Shown: positions 8,460 through 17,949, counted from the first letter of the stretch. The stretch is DNA of 64,000 nt from Anaerotignum propionicum DSM 1682 (GCF_001561955.1 NZ_CP014223.1:310001-374000), one strand, 5' to 3'. Notes: generated from the sequence alone by a model not told the origin. Translations and numbers: made by a program.

Positions 8460-9470
8460 GTGGCGAAGGATAATGCGATAACGCCGGAACAAAAGGCTGC
8501 TGCTGTAGTTATCTCCCTTGGAGCAGAAAAAGCGGCGCAGGTTTATAAATATTTAACAGAGGACGAAGTACAAAGATTGACCATCGAAGTGGCGAAATTG
8601 GGCTTTTTGCCGGCGGAAACCACGGAAAGTATTTTAGATGAATTTTATAAAAACTGCATGCTTCACAAGGTTGTTACAGAGGGTGGTATTGATTATGCCA
8701 GAAGTGTTTTAGAGAAAGCCTTTGGTGAGGATGTAGCCCATGCTTTATTGGGTAAGGTGGAGAAAACCTTGAAAAGCAAGGTATTCTCTTTCCTAAGTAA
8801 ATATGATGATTTATCTATTTTTTCCATATTGAACAATGAAAGGCCTCAAACCATTGCTTTGGTGCTTTCCTATATGGATTCAGGCAGAGCGGCAAATATT
8901 ATTGCGGGCTTACCTGAGCAAAGAAAAATCAGCGTAGTAGAGGCTATTGCAAAAATGGACAGTGCTGCGCCTGAGGCCATGAAGATTGTAGAGCGGGAGA
9001 TTGAGAAAAAGCTTTCTTCCGTAATGACCACAGACTATACCAAAATTGGTGGTATTGATTATATTGCCGAAGTTATGAATTATGTGGACAGAGGCGATGA
9101 AAAATATATCTTTGATGAGCTTAGCAAGAAAGACGTTGAGCTTGTTGAAGAAATTCGCAAGAAAATGTTTGTATTTGAAGATATCGTTGGCATGGACAAC
9201 CTGTCTATTCAAAGAGTTATTCGTGAGGTTGATCAGAAAGACCTTGTTTATGCACTTAAGGGTGCGCAAGGCGAGGTTGCAAATGTTATGTTTGCAAATA
9301 TGTCTGCTCGTATGACAGAAACCATTAAATCTGAACTTGAGATTACAACCAATGTGCGTGTGAAGGATGTTGAGGATGCACAGCAGAGAATTGTTGCTGT
9401 GGTCAGAAAACTTGAGGATGCAGGTCAGATTGTAATTTCTAAGGGCGGAAAGGATGATATTATTGCATAA
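8460..9470 (+). CDS. fliG: Flagellar motor switch protein FliG
   Basis: FliG forms the C-ring part that contacts the stator and sets rotation direction. The 336 residues cover the N-terminal FliF-binding domain (EQKAAAVVISLGAEKAAQVYKYL), the middle domain (NERPQTIALVLSYMD, the EHPQTIAL-type motif), and the C-terminal torque domain with charged residues near VGMDNLSIQRVIREVDQKDL. GTG start at 8460 overlaps the AAAGG site directly after fliF. The last 17 bases overlap the start of fliH, which implies translational coupling. Confidence 0.95.
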   Translation: MAKDNAITPEQKAAAVVISLGAEKAAQVYKYLTEDEVQRLTIEVAKLGFLPAETTESILDEFYKNCMLHKVVTEGGIDYARSVLEKAFGEDVAHALLGKVEKTLKSKVFSFLSKYDDLSIFSILNNERPQTIALVLSYMDSGRAANIIAGLPEQRKISVVEAIAKMDSAAPEAMKIVEREIEKKLSSVMTTDYTKIGGIDYIAEVMNYVDRGDEKYIFDELSKKDVELVEEIRKKMFVFEDIVGMDNLSIQRVIREVDQKDLVYALKGAQGEVANVMFANMSARMTETIKSELEITTNVRVKDVEDAQQRIVAVVRKLEDAGQIVISKGGKDDIIA

Positions 9471-10332
9471 TGAGAAATCCACAATAAACTCCTTTCAGTT
9501 TGACCAGTTTGGAAATGATTCTAAAGAGGTTGATTCTTCAAACAAAGCAGGGTCTGATATTGTACTACCGAGTTTTGAAAAAGAACTCATAGAGCACACA
9601 ATTGAAGACAATGAAATAAAAGAGGCAGAAATCGAGAACCACGACAAATCTGAAGAGAGCTCTATTCTTTTAAAAGAACTGGAAAAAAGAGAAGCACAGC
9701 TTCTAGAAAAAGAGAAAAGAATCATCGAAGAAGCCAACCAACAGGTGGAGGAAATGATAAAACAAGCCCAACTAGAGGCAGAAAGAATCAAAGAAAATGT
9801 TTTTGAGCAAGCCTCCCAAGAGGGATATCAGGATGGCTACCAAAAGGCATATCAAGAGCATAAAGAAAAAATGGATGAGGAAACAGCAGTTTTTCTTCTT
9901 CAATTAAGAGATTTGATTCAGGCCTTTGAAGAAGAAAAGACGCAGCTTATTTCACAAAATATTGATGAACTAAAGGAGCTGGCAATTTCCATTGCAGAGA
10001 AAGTTATACAGATTAGCTTAAAAACCAGCGGGGAAATCATTAAAAAGATGATTATAACCGCAACGAACAAAATGAAATTGAAAGAATGGGCTAAGATATA
10101 TATTTCTAAAAACGACTCAGCCTTAATTGTAGAGTCAAATGCAGACCTGCTGGATGCCATTTCTCATTTGTCAGAGCATATTAAAATTGTAGTAATGGAG
10201 GACTCTGCCCCTGGAACTTGTATTATTGAGTTGCCGGATCAAATTATTGATGCCAGCGCCAGTACCCAAATTGAGAATATCAGGGCGATTATGAAGAGCG
10301 CCGGAAGGCTCGGAGGGAATGATATTGTTTAA
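9454..10332 (+). CDS. fliH: Flagellar assembly protein FliH
   Basis: FliH is the peripheral stalk-like negative regulator of the export ATPase FliI. The 292-residue product has an acidic N terminus, a long charged coiled coil (about residues 70-145) with the GYQDGYQKAYQEHKEK glycine-repeat type segment, and a C-terminal FliH/YscL domain (ELAISIAEKVIQISLK, SAPGTCIIELPDQIIDAS). Start ATG 9454 lies inside the end of fliG and has GGCGGAAAGG upstream. Its last bases overlap the fliI start. The N terminus is poorly conserved, so the exact start is less certain. Confidence 0.88.
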   Translation: MILLHNEKSTINSFQFDQFGNDSKEVDSSNKAGSDIVLPSFEKELIEHTIEDNEIKEAEIENHDKSEESSILLKELEKREAQLLEKEKRIIEEANQQVEEMIKQAQLEAERIKENVFEQASQEGYQDGYQKAYQEHKEKMDEETAVFLLQLRDLIQAFEEEKTQLISQNIDELKELAISIAEKVIQISLKTSGEIIKKMIITATNKMKLKEWAKIYISKNDSALIVESNADLLDAISHLSEHIKIVVMEDSAPGTCIIELPDQIIDASASTQIENIRAIMKSAGRLGGNDIV

Positions 10333-11626
10333 TGAATTGGTTGATGTCATAAAACGCTCCAATACCATAAGCCATATTGGAAAAATTGAAAATATTGTGG
10401 GTATGGCAATCGAGGCCTCCGGCAGAAAAGCCAGCATCGGCGAAATCAGTATGATTTATAACGAAAGCGAAAAAAGGCAGATTATGGCTGAAACGGTTGG
10501 CTTTCGGGATGATCGTATTTTGTTGATGCCCTATGAAAGCATGAAAGGGGTCTCCGCGGGAACCTTTGTTAAAAATACAAATGAATGCCTAAAAATACCC
10601 GTGGGGGAGTTTTTGCAGGGGCGGATTATTGATGCCCTTGGAAGACCCATGGATGGCTTAGGCGAAATTAAAACAAATCAGTATTTTCCTGTGGACAGCA
10701 TTGTGACGAACCCATTGACCAGACCTCCCATACAGGAAAAAATGGAGTTTGGTGTAAGGGCCATTGATGGGTTGCTTACCATTGGCAAGGGTCAAAGAAT
10801 GGGTATCTTTGCGGGAAGCGGTGTGGGAAAAAGCACCCTTTTGGGAATGCTTGCAAAAAACGTAAAAACGGATATTAATGTGATTGCATTAGTTGGAGAG
10901 CGTGGTAGAGAAGTTCGAGAATTCATTGAAAGAGACTTAGGGGAAGAGGGACTGAAACGTTCTGTATTGGTTGTTGCTACCTCTGACCAGTCCGCCATGC
11001 TTCGCATGAAGTGCCCCATGGTTGCCACTGCAATTGCGGAATACTTCAAAAATCAGGGGAAAGATGTATTGCTTATGATGGATTCCCTTACCAGATTTGC
11101 CATGGCTCAGCGAGAAATAGGCTTGGCCATTGGAGAACCGCCGATTGCAAGGGGATATACCCCTTCTATTTATGCAGAAATGCCCAAGCTTCTTGAGCGA
11201 ACAGGCAATTTTAAGGAAGGTTCCATCACGGGAATTTATACGGTACTGGTGGAAGGGGATGATACCAATGACCCCATTGCCGATACGGTAAGAGGTATTA
11301 TTGACGGGCATATCGTTCTGTCAAGAAAACTGGCGAACGGGAACCATTTCCCTGCCATTGATGTGAATGCAAGCATTTCAAGACTTATGAGTGCTATAGC
11401 GGCTCAAGGTCATTTGGAACTGGCTTCGAAATTAAGAGATATTCTCAGCATTTATGAGAAAAACAGCGACTTAATTTCTATTGGTGCCTATAAGCATGGA
11501 ACAAACCATAAGCTGGATTTTGCGATTTCTAAGATTGATAAAATCAATGCATTTTTAAAACAGGGAGTAAATGAGAAATTTTCGCTAGAGGATACAGTGA
11601 AACAAATGGAAGAAATTTTAAAATAA
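10319..11626 (+). CDS. fliI: Flagellar export ATPase FliI
   Basis: FliI is the F1-beta-like ATPase that unfolds and delivers substrates to the flagellar type III export gate. The 435-residue sequence has the Walker A motif GSGVGKST (Lys171), a Walker B region DVLLMMDSLTRFAMAQREI, and the type III ATPase signature PPIARGYTPSIYAEMPKLLERTG region. ATG 10319 follows GGAGGG and overlaps fliH by 14 bases. fliJ follows after 32 bases, as in other flagellar clusters. Confidence 0.96.
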   Translation: MILFNELVDVIKRSNTISHIGKIENIVGMAIEASGRKASIGEISMIYNESEKRQIMAETVGFRDDRILLMPYESMKGVSAGTFVKNTNECLKIPVGEFLQGRIIDALGRPMDGLGEIKTNQYFPVDSIVTNPLTRPPIQEKMEFGVRAIDGLLTIGKGQRMGIFAGSGVGKSTLLGMLAKNVKTDINVIALVGERGREVREFIERDLGEEGLKRSVLVVATSDQSAMLRMKCPMVATAIAEYFKNQGKDVLLMMDSLTRFAMAQREIGLAIGEPPIARGYTPSIYAEMPKLLERTGNFKEGSITGIYTVLVEGDDTNDPIADTVRGIIDGHIVLSRKLANGNHFPAIDVNASISRLMSAIAAQGHLELASKLRDILSIYEKNSDLISIGAYKHGTNHKLDFAISKIDKINAFLKQGVNEKFSLEDTVKQMEEILK

Positions 11627-11658
11627 ACCTAGGCTGTTTTATGATATGGGGGATTATA

Positions 11659-12090
11659 ATGAAAAAGTTTAGTTTTCAGCTTGAGTCTGTTATGAATTTT
11701 AAAAATCAGCGGCTGGAAAACAAGAAAGCAGAACATGCCAATATCATTGCAATGGTGAATCAACAAAATGTGAAGATAGATTCACTTTTAGGAAAATTTA
11801 AGGGTGTAAATTTTGAGTTTAATCAAAAAAAGATGGCGGGAATTTCTATTATCGAGGCAATGGAGTATTCGGGATTTTTGTACAAGCTTGAGGTGGAAAT
11901 ACAGAGGGAAAAACGCCACCTTGAGGTATTGCAAAAAAGAGAAGAAGAAAAAAGAGCAGAAGTTGTAGAAGTGAAAATTGAGACCTCTACGTTAGAGAAG
12001 CTGAAAGAAAAAAAGCTGGAACAATATAATAAAGAAGTGCAAAAGAGTGAAGAACTATTTATTGAGGAATTTGTGTCAAGAAATTTATAG
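11659..12090 (+). CDS. fliJ: Flagellar export chaperone FliJ
   Basis: FliJ is a small coiled-coil stalk that sits in the FliI hexamer and helps couple the export gate. The 143 residues are nearly all charged helix, beginning KKFSFQLESVMNFKNQRLE, the usual FliJ start (F-x-L-x-x-V-L-x-x-R/K). The chosen ATG at 11659 is preceded by GGGGGAT; an in-frame ATG at 11641 has no such site. It is the last gene of this flagellar operon: a strong terminator begins 9 bases after its stop. fliK, flgD and flgE, which commonly follow, are absent here. Confidence 0.88.
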   Translation: MKKFSFQLESVMNFKNQRLENKKAEHANIIAMVNQQNVKIDSLLGKFKGVNFEFNQKKMAGISIIEAMEYSGFLYKLEVEIQREKRHLEVLQKREEEKRAEVVEVKIETSTLEKLKEKKLEQYNKEVQKSEELFIEEFVSRNL

Positions 12091-12098
12091 AAATAAAG

Positions 12099-12144
12099 AA
12101 TCCCTTTAAAAGATGCGAAAGCTGTTTTTAAGGGGATTTTTTTT
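12099..12144 (+). terminator. Intrinsic terminator closing the flagellar operon
   Basis: AATCCCTTTAAAA (12099-12111) pairs with TTTTAAGGGGATT (12126-12138) through 13 positions with one G-U pair. It is followed by a T-run to 12144. Confidence 0.85.
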
Positions 12145-12362
12145 ATTGAAAGAATATGTTTTTAAGATGGAGGAAGGATGAAAAGATAGGTTTCCAGATA
12201 TTAAACGTGGGGTTTTGTTAATAAACAGGTTTCAAAGAACATAACTTTGTTTGTCCAAGCCTTCAATGTCGTATAAATGGCTGTAGCAGATTACAATGAA
12301 AAACTCAATGCTACTTGGGTGTTCTGCTATGATTCAAATAAATTTTCGTATCAGTGTATTAG
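12145..12362. other. Intergenic stretch after the flagellar operon
   Basis: No gene with a start and a ribosome site is visible on either strand in this part. Together with the decayed frame that follows, it looks like DNA where older genes have been lost. Confidence 0.35.
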
Positions 12363-12620
12363 TTAATACATATTCCTAAGCACAATCGATACAAAGGAAA
12401 ACAGAAAAACTGTAAGGAAAACGATATGGCTTGCTACAGGCTTATCGTTTTTTATTTGCCTTAGCATGTGAGCATATACGGGAAAAACGAAAATAGACAG
12501 AATGATACAAAGTATATGTAGAAACCCAAATGACCAACCTCCTAGTATTATAAATTGACTGTTTTCTACAAGTGTGAGGAGGGTAAAGCTAAGTAAATCC
12601 TCTTTCCTTGAAACCGTAGT
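12363..12620 (-). pseudogene. Remnant of a small membrane protein (no start codon)
   Basis: On the minus strand a stop-free frame of 85 codons ends at TAA (12365-12363) and opens just after an in-frame TAA upstream of 12620. The translation has three hydrophobic stretches (around FIILGGWSFGFLHILCII, SIFVFPVY and HIVFLTVFLFSFVSIVL) broken by a short basic loop HMLRQIKNDK. It contains no ATG, GTG or TTG near its beginning. This fits the 3' fragment of a decayed integral membrane protein. AT-rich DNA can produce such frames by chance, so confidence is modest. I recognise no family. Confidence 0.35.
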
Positions 12621-12782
12621 TTAGTTATAAGTTAAGGAATAAAAAATAGAAATCTTCTTTGAAAATATTTGTCCTAACCTTAACTATTGCTTAAGAGATC
12701 ATTTACCGCTAGATTAGCATGCATCTATAGGTATGTCAATGAGTTTTACATATTTTGTATAAAATGGAGACTGGCTTTGGTG

Positions 12783-12818
12783 AAAAAAAACCCCTAGAAC
12801 TTTGCGTTCTAAGGGGTT
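12783..12818 (-). terminator. Intrinsic terminator of tRNA-fMet
   Basis: On the minus strand ACCCCTTAGAAC pairs with GTTCTAGGGGT and is followed by a run of T directly after the tRNA 3' end. Confidence 0.85.
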
Positions 12819-12822
12819 ATCA

Positions 12823-12896
<74 letters not shown>

Positions 12897-12927
12897 GCAG
12901 AAATAATGTTTTAAAACCATCTCGTTC

Positions 12928-12956
12928 ATTATATGCTTATTGAAAGGGTTTGTCAA
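12928..12956 (-). promoter_or_regulatory. Consensus promoter of tRNA-fMet
   Basis: Reading the minus strand, TTGACA (12956-12951) and TATAAT (12933-12928) are both perfect boxes separated by 17 bases, about 30 bases upstream of the tRNA. Confidence 0.85.
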
Positions 12957-12976
12957 CTAAACATTTCAAACAAATT

Positions 12977-13690
12977 TCACACATAATCTTTATATTTCGA
13001 CTCGAGTGCCATTTTTCTGTCTCTCCAATCAGGCATTAGGTCGTTTAATAAAGCATAAAAATCATTTCCGTGATTTCGGTAGCGAAAATGTATCAGCTCG
13101 TGGAGGATAACTTGTTCAATGCATTCTTCTGGTGCTTTCATTAACTGTAGGTTCAGGCGAATGGTTTTTCCTGTTGTGGTACAGCTACCCCAAAGTGTCT
13201 TCATATTTCTAATTTGGATCACTGGGCGAGAAATGCCATAGGGCTCAACCAAAGGATAAATGCCAGACATAATTTCCTCAAACTTAATTTTCCCTTGTTC
13301 CTTCAGCCAATGCAGATATTCCTCCCACAATGCATTTTCTGTGATATGCTGGGAGGTCATAGAGAGGGTTTCCCCTTGTAACTCTATTTTTGCAGGACCT
13401 TCTGATAATTCCAAACTGTATGCCTTACCAAGATAATAAAGGGTTTTTCCCTCATAAAAACCGATAGGGGGTATACTTTGACGTAGTTTTTCTATTTCCG
13501 CAAGATGTGTAATGATCCAGTCAGATTTTGTTTCCACAAATTCTTTTATAATTGCAAGGGGAACATTTTTTGCAGCAGAAACAACAACCTTTCCATGCTT
13601 GTTTACACGAAGGTTAATATATTTCACTTCCTTGCGAATTAGCTCAAATTCTATTTTTATGCTTCCGTATTGCACTGTGTGTGTAGACAT
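12977..13690 (-). CDS. YgjP-like (DUF45/M48-type) zinc metallopeptidase
   Basis: The 237-residue protein belongs to the YgjP/SprT-like DUF45 family of predicted zinc-dependent metallohydrolases. The zinc site is visible as ILHELIHFRYRNHGNDFY, with HELIH giving two ligands and the downstream HG segment the third. The N terminus (VQYGSIKIEFELIRKEVKYINLRV) and the LWGSCTTTGKTIRLNLQLMKAP block before the metal site are typical of the family. Its substrate is not known from sequence. It is transcribed alone, away from the TRAP operon, and starts at ATG 13690 after AAAGGAGAATTCC. The family call is firm and the function open. Confidence 0.87.
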   Translation of the reverse strand: MSTHTVQYGSIKIEFELIRKEVKYINLRVNKHGKVVVSAAKNVPLAIIKEFVETKSDWIITHLAEIEKLRQSIPPIGFYEGKTLYYLGKAYSLELSEGPAKIELQGETLSMTSQHITENALWEEYLHWLKEQGKIKFEEIMSGIYPLVEPYGISRPVIQIRNMKTLWGSCTTTGKTIRLNLQLMKAPEECIEQVILHELIHFRYRNHGNDFYALLNDLMPDWRDRKMALESKYKDYV

Positions 13691-14113
13691 TGGAATTCTC
13701 CTTTTGTTTAACGATGTTACAATTCTATTTTACACACATAGAATCAGATTGTCTATACCTGGAAATTGACGGCAGATATACGGATTGTTCTTATATATGC
13801 ACCTTTTGATTAAAAAATAATAAAAATTCATTAAATTTATAGAAATAAAGAATAATTTAAACGGAGATGACATTATGGAAAAGTATTGAATTTAAGTATG
13901 ATTAATTAAATTTTGTATGGAAAATTATTGATTATTTTAATAAAATTTCATAGTTTTTTATAAAAAATATTAGAAAAATTAATTGAACTCAAGAAATATA
14001 AACGAAAACTATGAATTTTGCATTGAAGAATACATTCGAATATGATAAAATGTTAATTGTATATAAATGAAAAAATTTGCATAAAGCGAAAAAAAGGATA
14101 AGGAGATGGGTAA
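13691..14113. other. AT-rich divergent intergenic region
   Basis: About 420 bases between the metallopeptidase and the TRAP operon contain no gene. The main signal is the TRAP promoter at 14018-14046. No riboswitch-like fold was recognised. Confidence 0.5.
14018..14046 (+). promoter_or_regulatory. Promoter of the TAXI-TRAP operon
   Basis: TTGCAT (14018-14023) and TATGAT (14041-14046) are 17 bases apart, about 60 bases upstream of the receptor gene. Confidence 0.6.
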
Positions 14114-15115
14114 ATGAAAAAGAGATTGGCAACTTTAACAGCTTTGGCTGTAACTGCGATGATGGCATTCACAGGCTGTGGCGGCGGCAACAATAAGCCT
14201 GCTGAGGAGACTGGTACTGACAAGCCCGCAGGCGGTGCGGTTGAATTGACATTAGGCACCGGTGGCACTACTGGTACCTACTATGCAGTTGGCGGAACAA
14301 TGTCTACGGTATTAAACAATGCCATGGAATACGTTAATCTGAAGGTTGTTTCCACAGGTGCGTCCAAAGCCAATATTTTAGATATTGATGATAAGGTTTC
14401 TGATGTAGCAATCGTTCAGAATGATGTAATGTACTATGCGTACAATGGTACTGACCTTTTTGCGGCAGAAGGAAAATTTGAAACATTTTCCGCAGTTGCA
14501 GGCATTTATGATGAGACTTGTCAAATTATTGCAGGTTCCAATATTACCAACATTGCTGATTTAAAGGGAAAAACAGTAAACGTTGGTGACGCAGGCAGCG
14601 GTGTTGAGTTTAATGCGACACAGATTTTAGCAGCTTACGGTATTGACATTAACAAGGATATCAATAAAGTTAACGGCAGCTTTGGTGATGCCGCAGACTC
14701 CATTAAAGATGGTAAAATTGACGCTGCATTCATTACAGCAGGTGCACCTACTACAGCTGTAGTTGACTTGGCTATTTCTAAGAGCATCAACTTATTAACC
14801 ATTGATGACGAGCATGCAGCAGCATTAATTGAACAATATCCTTTCTATACTAAAACAACGATTCCCGGCGGAACTTATAATGGCGTGAAAGACGATGTTC
14901 AGACATTAAGTGTTCGTGCAACCTTGATTGCTTCAAATGATACATCAGAAGATACCATTTATGAACTGACAAAAGCGCTCTTTGAAAATAAGGATGCACT
15001 GGCAAGCAGCAATGCAAAATTTGCAGAATTGGATCCAGCTTTAGCAGTACAGGGCATTTCCGTTCCATTCCATCCTGGTGCTGAAAAATACTTTAAAGAG
15101 ATTGGTATTAACTAA
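14114..15115 (+). CDS. TAXI-family TRAP transporter solute-binding lipoprotein
   Basis: This is the extracytoplasmic receptor of a TRAP (tripartite ATP-independent) transporter, which captures a small organic acid or amino acid and hands it to the permease. The 333-residue protein begins with a lipoprotein signal ending F-T-G-C, so Cys22 should be lipid-modified and the protein anchored outside the membrane. The TAXI family signature LGTGGTTGTYYAVGGTMS and the later DLKGKTVNVGDAGSGVEFNA block are clear. TAXI receptors are often linked to glutamate/2-oxoglutarate-like substrates, but the ligand here cannot be told. It leads an operon with a DUF1850 protein and a fused permease. Confidence 0.93.
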   Translation: MKKRLATLTALAVTAMMAFTGCGGGNNKPAEETGTDKPAGGAVELTLGTGGTTGTYYAVGGTMSTVLNNAMEYVNLKVVSTGASKANILDIDDKVSDVAIVQNDVMYYAYNGTDLFAAEGKFETFSAVAGIYDETCQIIAGSNITNIADLKGKTVNVGDAGSGVEFNATQILAAYGIDINKDINKVNGSFGDAADSIKDGKIDAAFITAGAPTTAVVDLAISKSINLLTIDDEHAAALIEQYPFYTKTTIPGGTYNGVKDDVQTLSVRATLIASNDTSEDTIYELTKALFENKDALASSNAKFAELDPALAVQGISVPFHPGAEKYFKEIGIN

Positions 15116-15640
15116 TTGTTAAAGGGCTGCAAATTCAGTTTCAAGCAGATTGTTGGTATAGTGGTTGCAATAATAGCTATTATTATTGCAACTGCTATTT
15201 TTCTTGTGAACCATACAGAAGATTGCCTGATATTGCGGAACGGGAGAACAGGCAAAATTCTCGCAAGTTACCCCATGGAAGAAGGCGGGGAATTTTCTGT
15301 GCGATTCAAACATTCTGTGAATAAGTCTCCGGTAGAAGACCGGTATCGGATTGAAAATGGAGGAATTGTTGTATATCAAACGGTATACTATAATTTCGGC
15401 GCAGGGGTACAAACTGAGTTGGAAGAAGGGCAAACATTAACTTACGGAAAAGATGGCTCTATGATTATTTCCGGAATTGATAAGCCCATTGCCGATCTTT
15501 CCTATAATGTTAGCCCTGTGTATGACCACATTTTACTGATAAATGGGGAAGAGGTTAGCCTACGTCAGCTTTGTGGCAAAGAAAGAACTGTTTCTTTTTT
15601 CTATGAAAAAGGAACAGAAAAGCAAAGTGCAGAGAACTGA
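15116..15640 (+). CDS. DUF1850 membrane-anchored protein of the TAXI-TRAP system
   Basis: The 174-residue protein has one N-terminal membrane segment (about residues 11-30, IVGIVVAIIAIIIATAIFLV) followed by an extracytoplasmic domain of DUF1850 type, with FSVRFKHSVNKSPVEDRY as the recognisable core. DUF1850 genes are regularly found between TAXI receptors and TRAP permeases, and the role is unknown but presumably transport-related. The TTG start at 15116 directly follows the receptor stop, so translation is likely coupled. The permease follows after about 100 bases. Confidence 0.85.
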   Translation: MLKGCKFSFKQIVGIVVAIIAIIIATAIFLVNHTEDCLILRNGRTGKILASYPMEEGGEFSVRFKHSVNKSPVEDRYRIENGGIVVYQTVYYNFGAGVQTELEEGQTLTYGKDGSMIISGIDKPIADLSYNVSPVYDHILLINGEEVSLRQLCGKERTVSFFYEKGTEKQSAEN

Positions 15641-15737
15641 TTTATTTATGGAAGTAGGCTGAATTACTTTGACAGCAGACTAAAATAAGCCATTTTGGTG
15701 CTCTGGGCATGCTAGGATAAAAGGAGGAGGTTATAAA

Positions 15738-17693
15738 GTGTTTAAAAAGAAAGAGAAAATATCTTTGGAAGAAATAGCTGCGTTCCACGAAGAAGTAAAA
15801 GGTGCGGACTTGGAAGCTGTTATGAAAAAGTATGATAGAGAAGCGAATACCCGTCATTTTGAGGGGATCCCTAAAATAATTGTTAGATGCATGCTCATTG
15901 GTTTTGCGTTATTTATGGTTTATATGAACCTATTTGTAAATTGGGGTGAACAGATTCGTCGTTGTTTATTTTTGGGAATGGTAATTCTACTGATATTTAC
16001 TATTTTTCCAAGAAAAAAGGGTTCAAAACAAAAGGTGAATTATATTCCTTGGTATGATTGGATATTAGGGATAGCAGGTTCAGGAAGCTTTTTCTACTAT
16101 GTTGTAAATTTCAATGAAATCCTGCAGAAGGCAACAAGAATTGGTCAGCTTGAGGTTATTTTGGGTATCATTGGTATTTTGGTATTGACGGAGGCTTGTC
16201 GCCGTGTAACAGGGATTCCTATTATTCTTGTAGCGACAGGGTTTGTTATTTATGCTTTTTCCAGCGGTCTGCCACTGAGAAGAATTATTTATAATTTGTT
16301 TTATACAACTACGGGCGTTATTGGTGTGCCTATTGGTGTATGCTCCACATTTATTGTGTTATTTATCATTTTTGGTGCATTTTTGGAGGCGACAGGAATA
16401 TCTAATTTCTTCATTCAATGTGCAAATTCTATCGCCGGAGCAAGCTCAGGTGGCCCCGCAAAGGTTGCAGTTATTTCCAGTGCTTTGTGTGGTATGGTTT
16501 CCGGCAGTTCTGTAGGAAATACGGTTACAACAGGTAGCGTTACAATTCCTATGATGAAGAAAACAGGCTATCCCCCCGAATTTGCAGGAGCAGTTGAGGC
16601 AGCAGCATCTACCGGTGGGCAGATTATGCCTCCTATTATGGGGGCAGCAGCGTTTTTGATGGCCGAAATGTGTGGTGTGGAATATGCCAGCATTATACAG
16701 AAGGCTATATTACCTGCTTTCCTATATTTTTCAGGTATTTTCTTGATGGTTCATTTTAAGGCAAAAAAACTGAAATTAATGGGAGTTCCCAAGGATGAAT
16801 TACCGAAGTTTGGTCACTTAGTGAAAAATATCTATTTGCTTCTTCCTTTGCTTATATTGGTATATATGATTATTGATGGGTATACCATGTCCCGCTCTGC
16901 AATTTTTGCAACATTGGTTGCCATTGCAGTTAGTATGTTTAATAAAGAGCATCGCATGACTGTAAACGGCTTTTTCAATGCTTTGGAAAGCGGTGGCAAG
17001 GGTACGTTATCGGTTGCGGCGGCTTGCGGTATGGCGGGCATCATTGCCGGCGTTGTAAGTATGACCGGCTTGGGTCAAATTTTCATTTCGGGAATTGTTT
17101 CGATCGCCGGAAGTAATTTGCTTATCGCACTAATGCTGACTATGGTTTGTTGTATAATTTTGGGTATGGGTGTTCCAACCACGGCAAACTACATTATTAT
17201 GGCTACAACTTGTGCGCCGATTTTAATTACGGGTATGAACATGGATATCATTGCTGCAAATATGTTTGTGTTCTATTTTGGTATTGTTGCAGATATTACA
17301 CCACCAGTTGCTTTAGCGGCATATGCCGGTGCGGCAATTGCCGGTGCAAATCCTATGAAAACGGCTTTTAACGCAACGATGCTTGCCATTGCAGCTTTTA
17401 TCATTCCATATGTGTTTGCATATAACCAAGCTTTATTGTTTATAGATACAACACCTTTACAGGTTGTTCAGGTGGTCATCACTTCCTTTATTGGTATGTT
17501 TGCTATTGCAGCTGGTATGATTGGATATATGTTTAGAGATTTAAAGCTTATTATCCGTGTGCTTTGTATCGGATGTGGATTATTACTGATTCACCCAGGT
17601 GCTTTTACAGATGTTATTGGGATTTCGGCAATTGGTGCTATTGTTGTAATGCAATTGCTTGAAAATAAAAAGAATCTAAAAACTGCGGTTTAA
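15738..17693 (+). CDS. TRAP transporter fused permease subunit
   Basis: The 651-residue polytopic membrane protein is the fused small (DctQ) and large (DctM) permease of a TAXI-type TRAP transporter, which uses a sodium or proton gradient for uptake. The N-terminal part supplies about four helices with the DctQ-like segment. The DctM part contains the conserved GGPAKVAVISSALCGMVSGSS and GVPTTANYIIMATTCAP stretches. It follows the DUF1850 gene with AAGGAGGAGG before GTG 15738. A strong terminator starts 15 bases after the stop, closing a three-gene operon. Confidence 0.94.
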   Translation: MFKKKEKISLEEIAAFHEEVKGADLEAVMKKYDREANTRHFEGIPKIIVRCMLIGFALFMVYMNLFVNWGEQIRRCLFLGMVILLIFTIFPRKKGSKQKVNYIPWYDWILGIAGSGSFFYYVVNFNEILQKATRIGQLEVILGIIGILVLTEACRRVTGIPIILVATGFVIYAFSSGLPLRRIIYNLFYTTTGVIGVPIGVCSTFIVLFIIFGAFLEATGISNFFIQCANSIAGASSGGPAKVAVISSALCGMVSGSSVGNTVTTGSVTIPMMKKTGYPPEFAGAVEAAASTGGQIMPPIMGAAAFLMAEMCGVEYASIIQKAILPAFLYFSGIFLMVHFKAKKLKLMGVPKDELPKFGHLVKNIYLLLPLLILVYMIIDGYTMSRSAIFATLVAIAVSMFNKEHRMTVNGFFNALESGGKGTLSVAAACGMAGIIAGVVSMTGLGQIFISGIVSIAGSNLLIALMLTMVCCIILGMGVPTTANYIIMATTCAPILITGMNMDIIAANMFVFYFGIVADITPPVALAAYAGAAIAGANPMKTAFNATMLAIAAFIIPYVFAYNQALLFIDTTPLQVVQVVITSFIGMFAIAAGMIGYMFRDLKLIIRVLCIGCGLLLIHPGAFTDVIGISAIGAIVVMQLLENKKNLKTAV

Positions 17694-17707
17694 CACATTG
17701 TAACTTT

Positions 17708-17735
17708 AACGGGTGGCTTTTGCCACTCGTTTTTT
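17708..17735 (+). terminator. Intrinsic terminator of the TRAP operon
   Basis: AACGGGTGGC (17708-17717), loop TTTT, and GCCACTCGTT (17722-17731) form a 10-bp stem with one G-U pair, followed by six T. Confidence 0.85.
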
Positions 17736-17949
17736 AGTGTAACTAAACTAGTGGTATTAGCCCTGCAAAAGACCATTTTGTCGAAGGGGATTTGGGAACA
17801 ATAGAAATAAAATGAACTCTCTTTTTTTAAAAGGTATTCTTTAATAAAAATGAGTAATAAGGAAACGGAGGGATCTAAGGTTTTTGAAGCGTCCTTTCGG
17901 TTTGTATGGAAGTAGCGGTTAAAAAATTTATTTTCTTTTCAGATTATTA

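Noticed and set aside
12420-12453. AACGATA/TATCGTT hairpin with T-run that looks like a plus-strand terminator
   Set aside because: No plus-strand gene or promoter precedes it, and it lies inside the minus-strand remnant frame, so it is probably chance.
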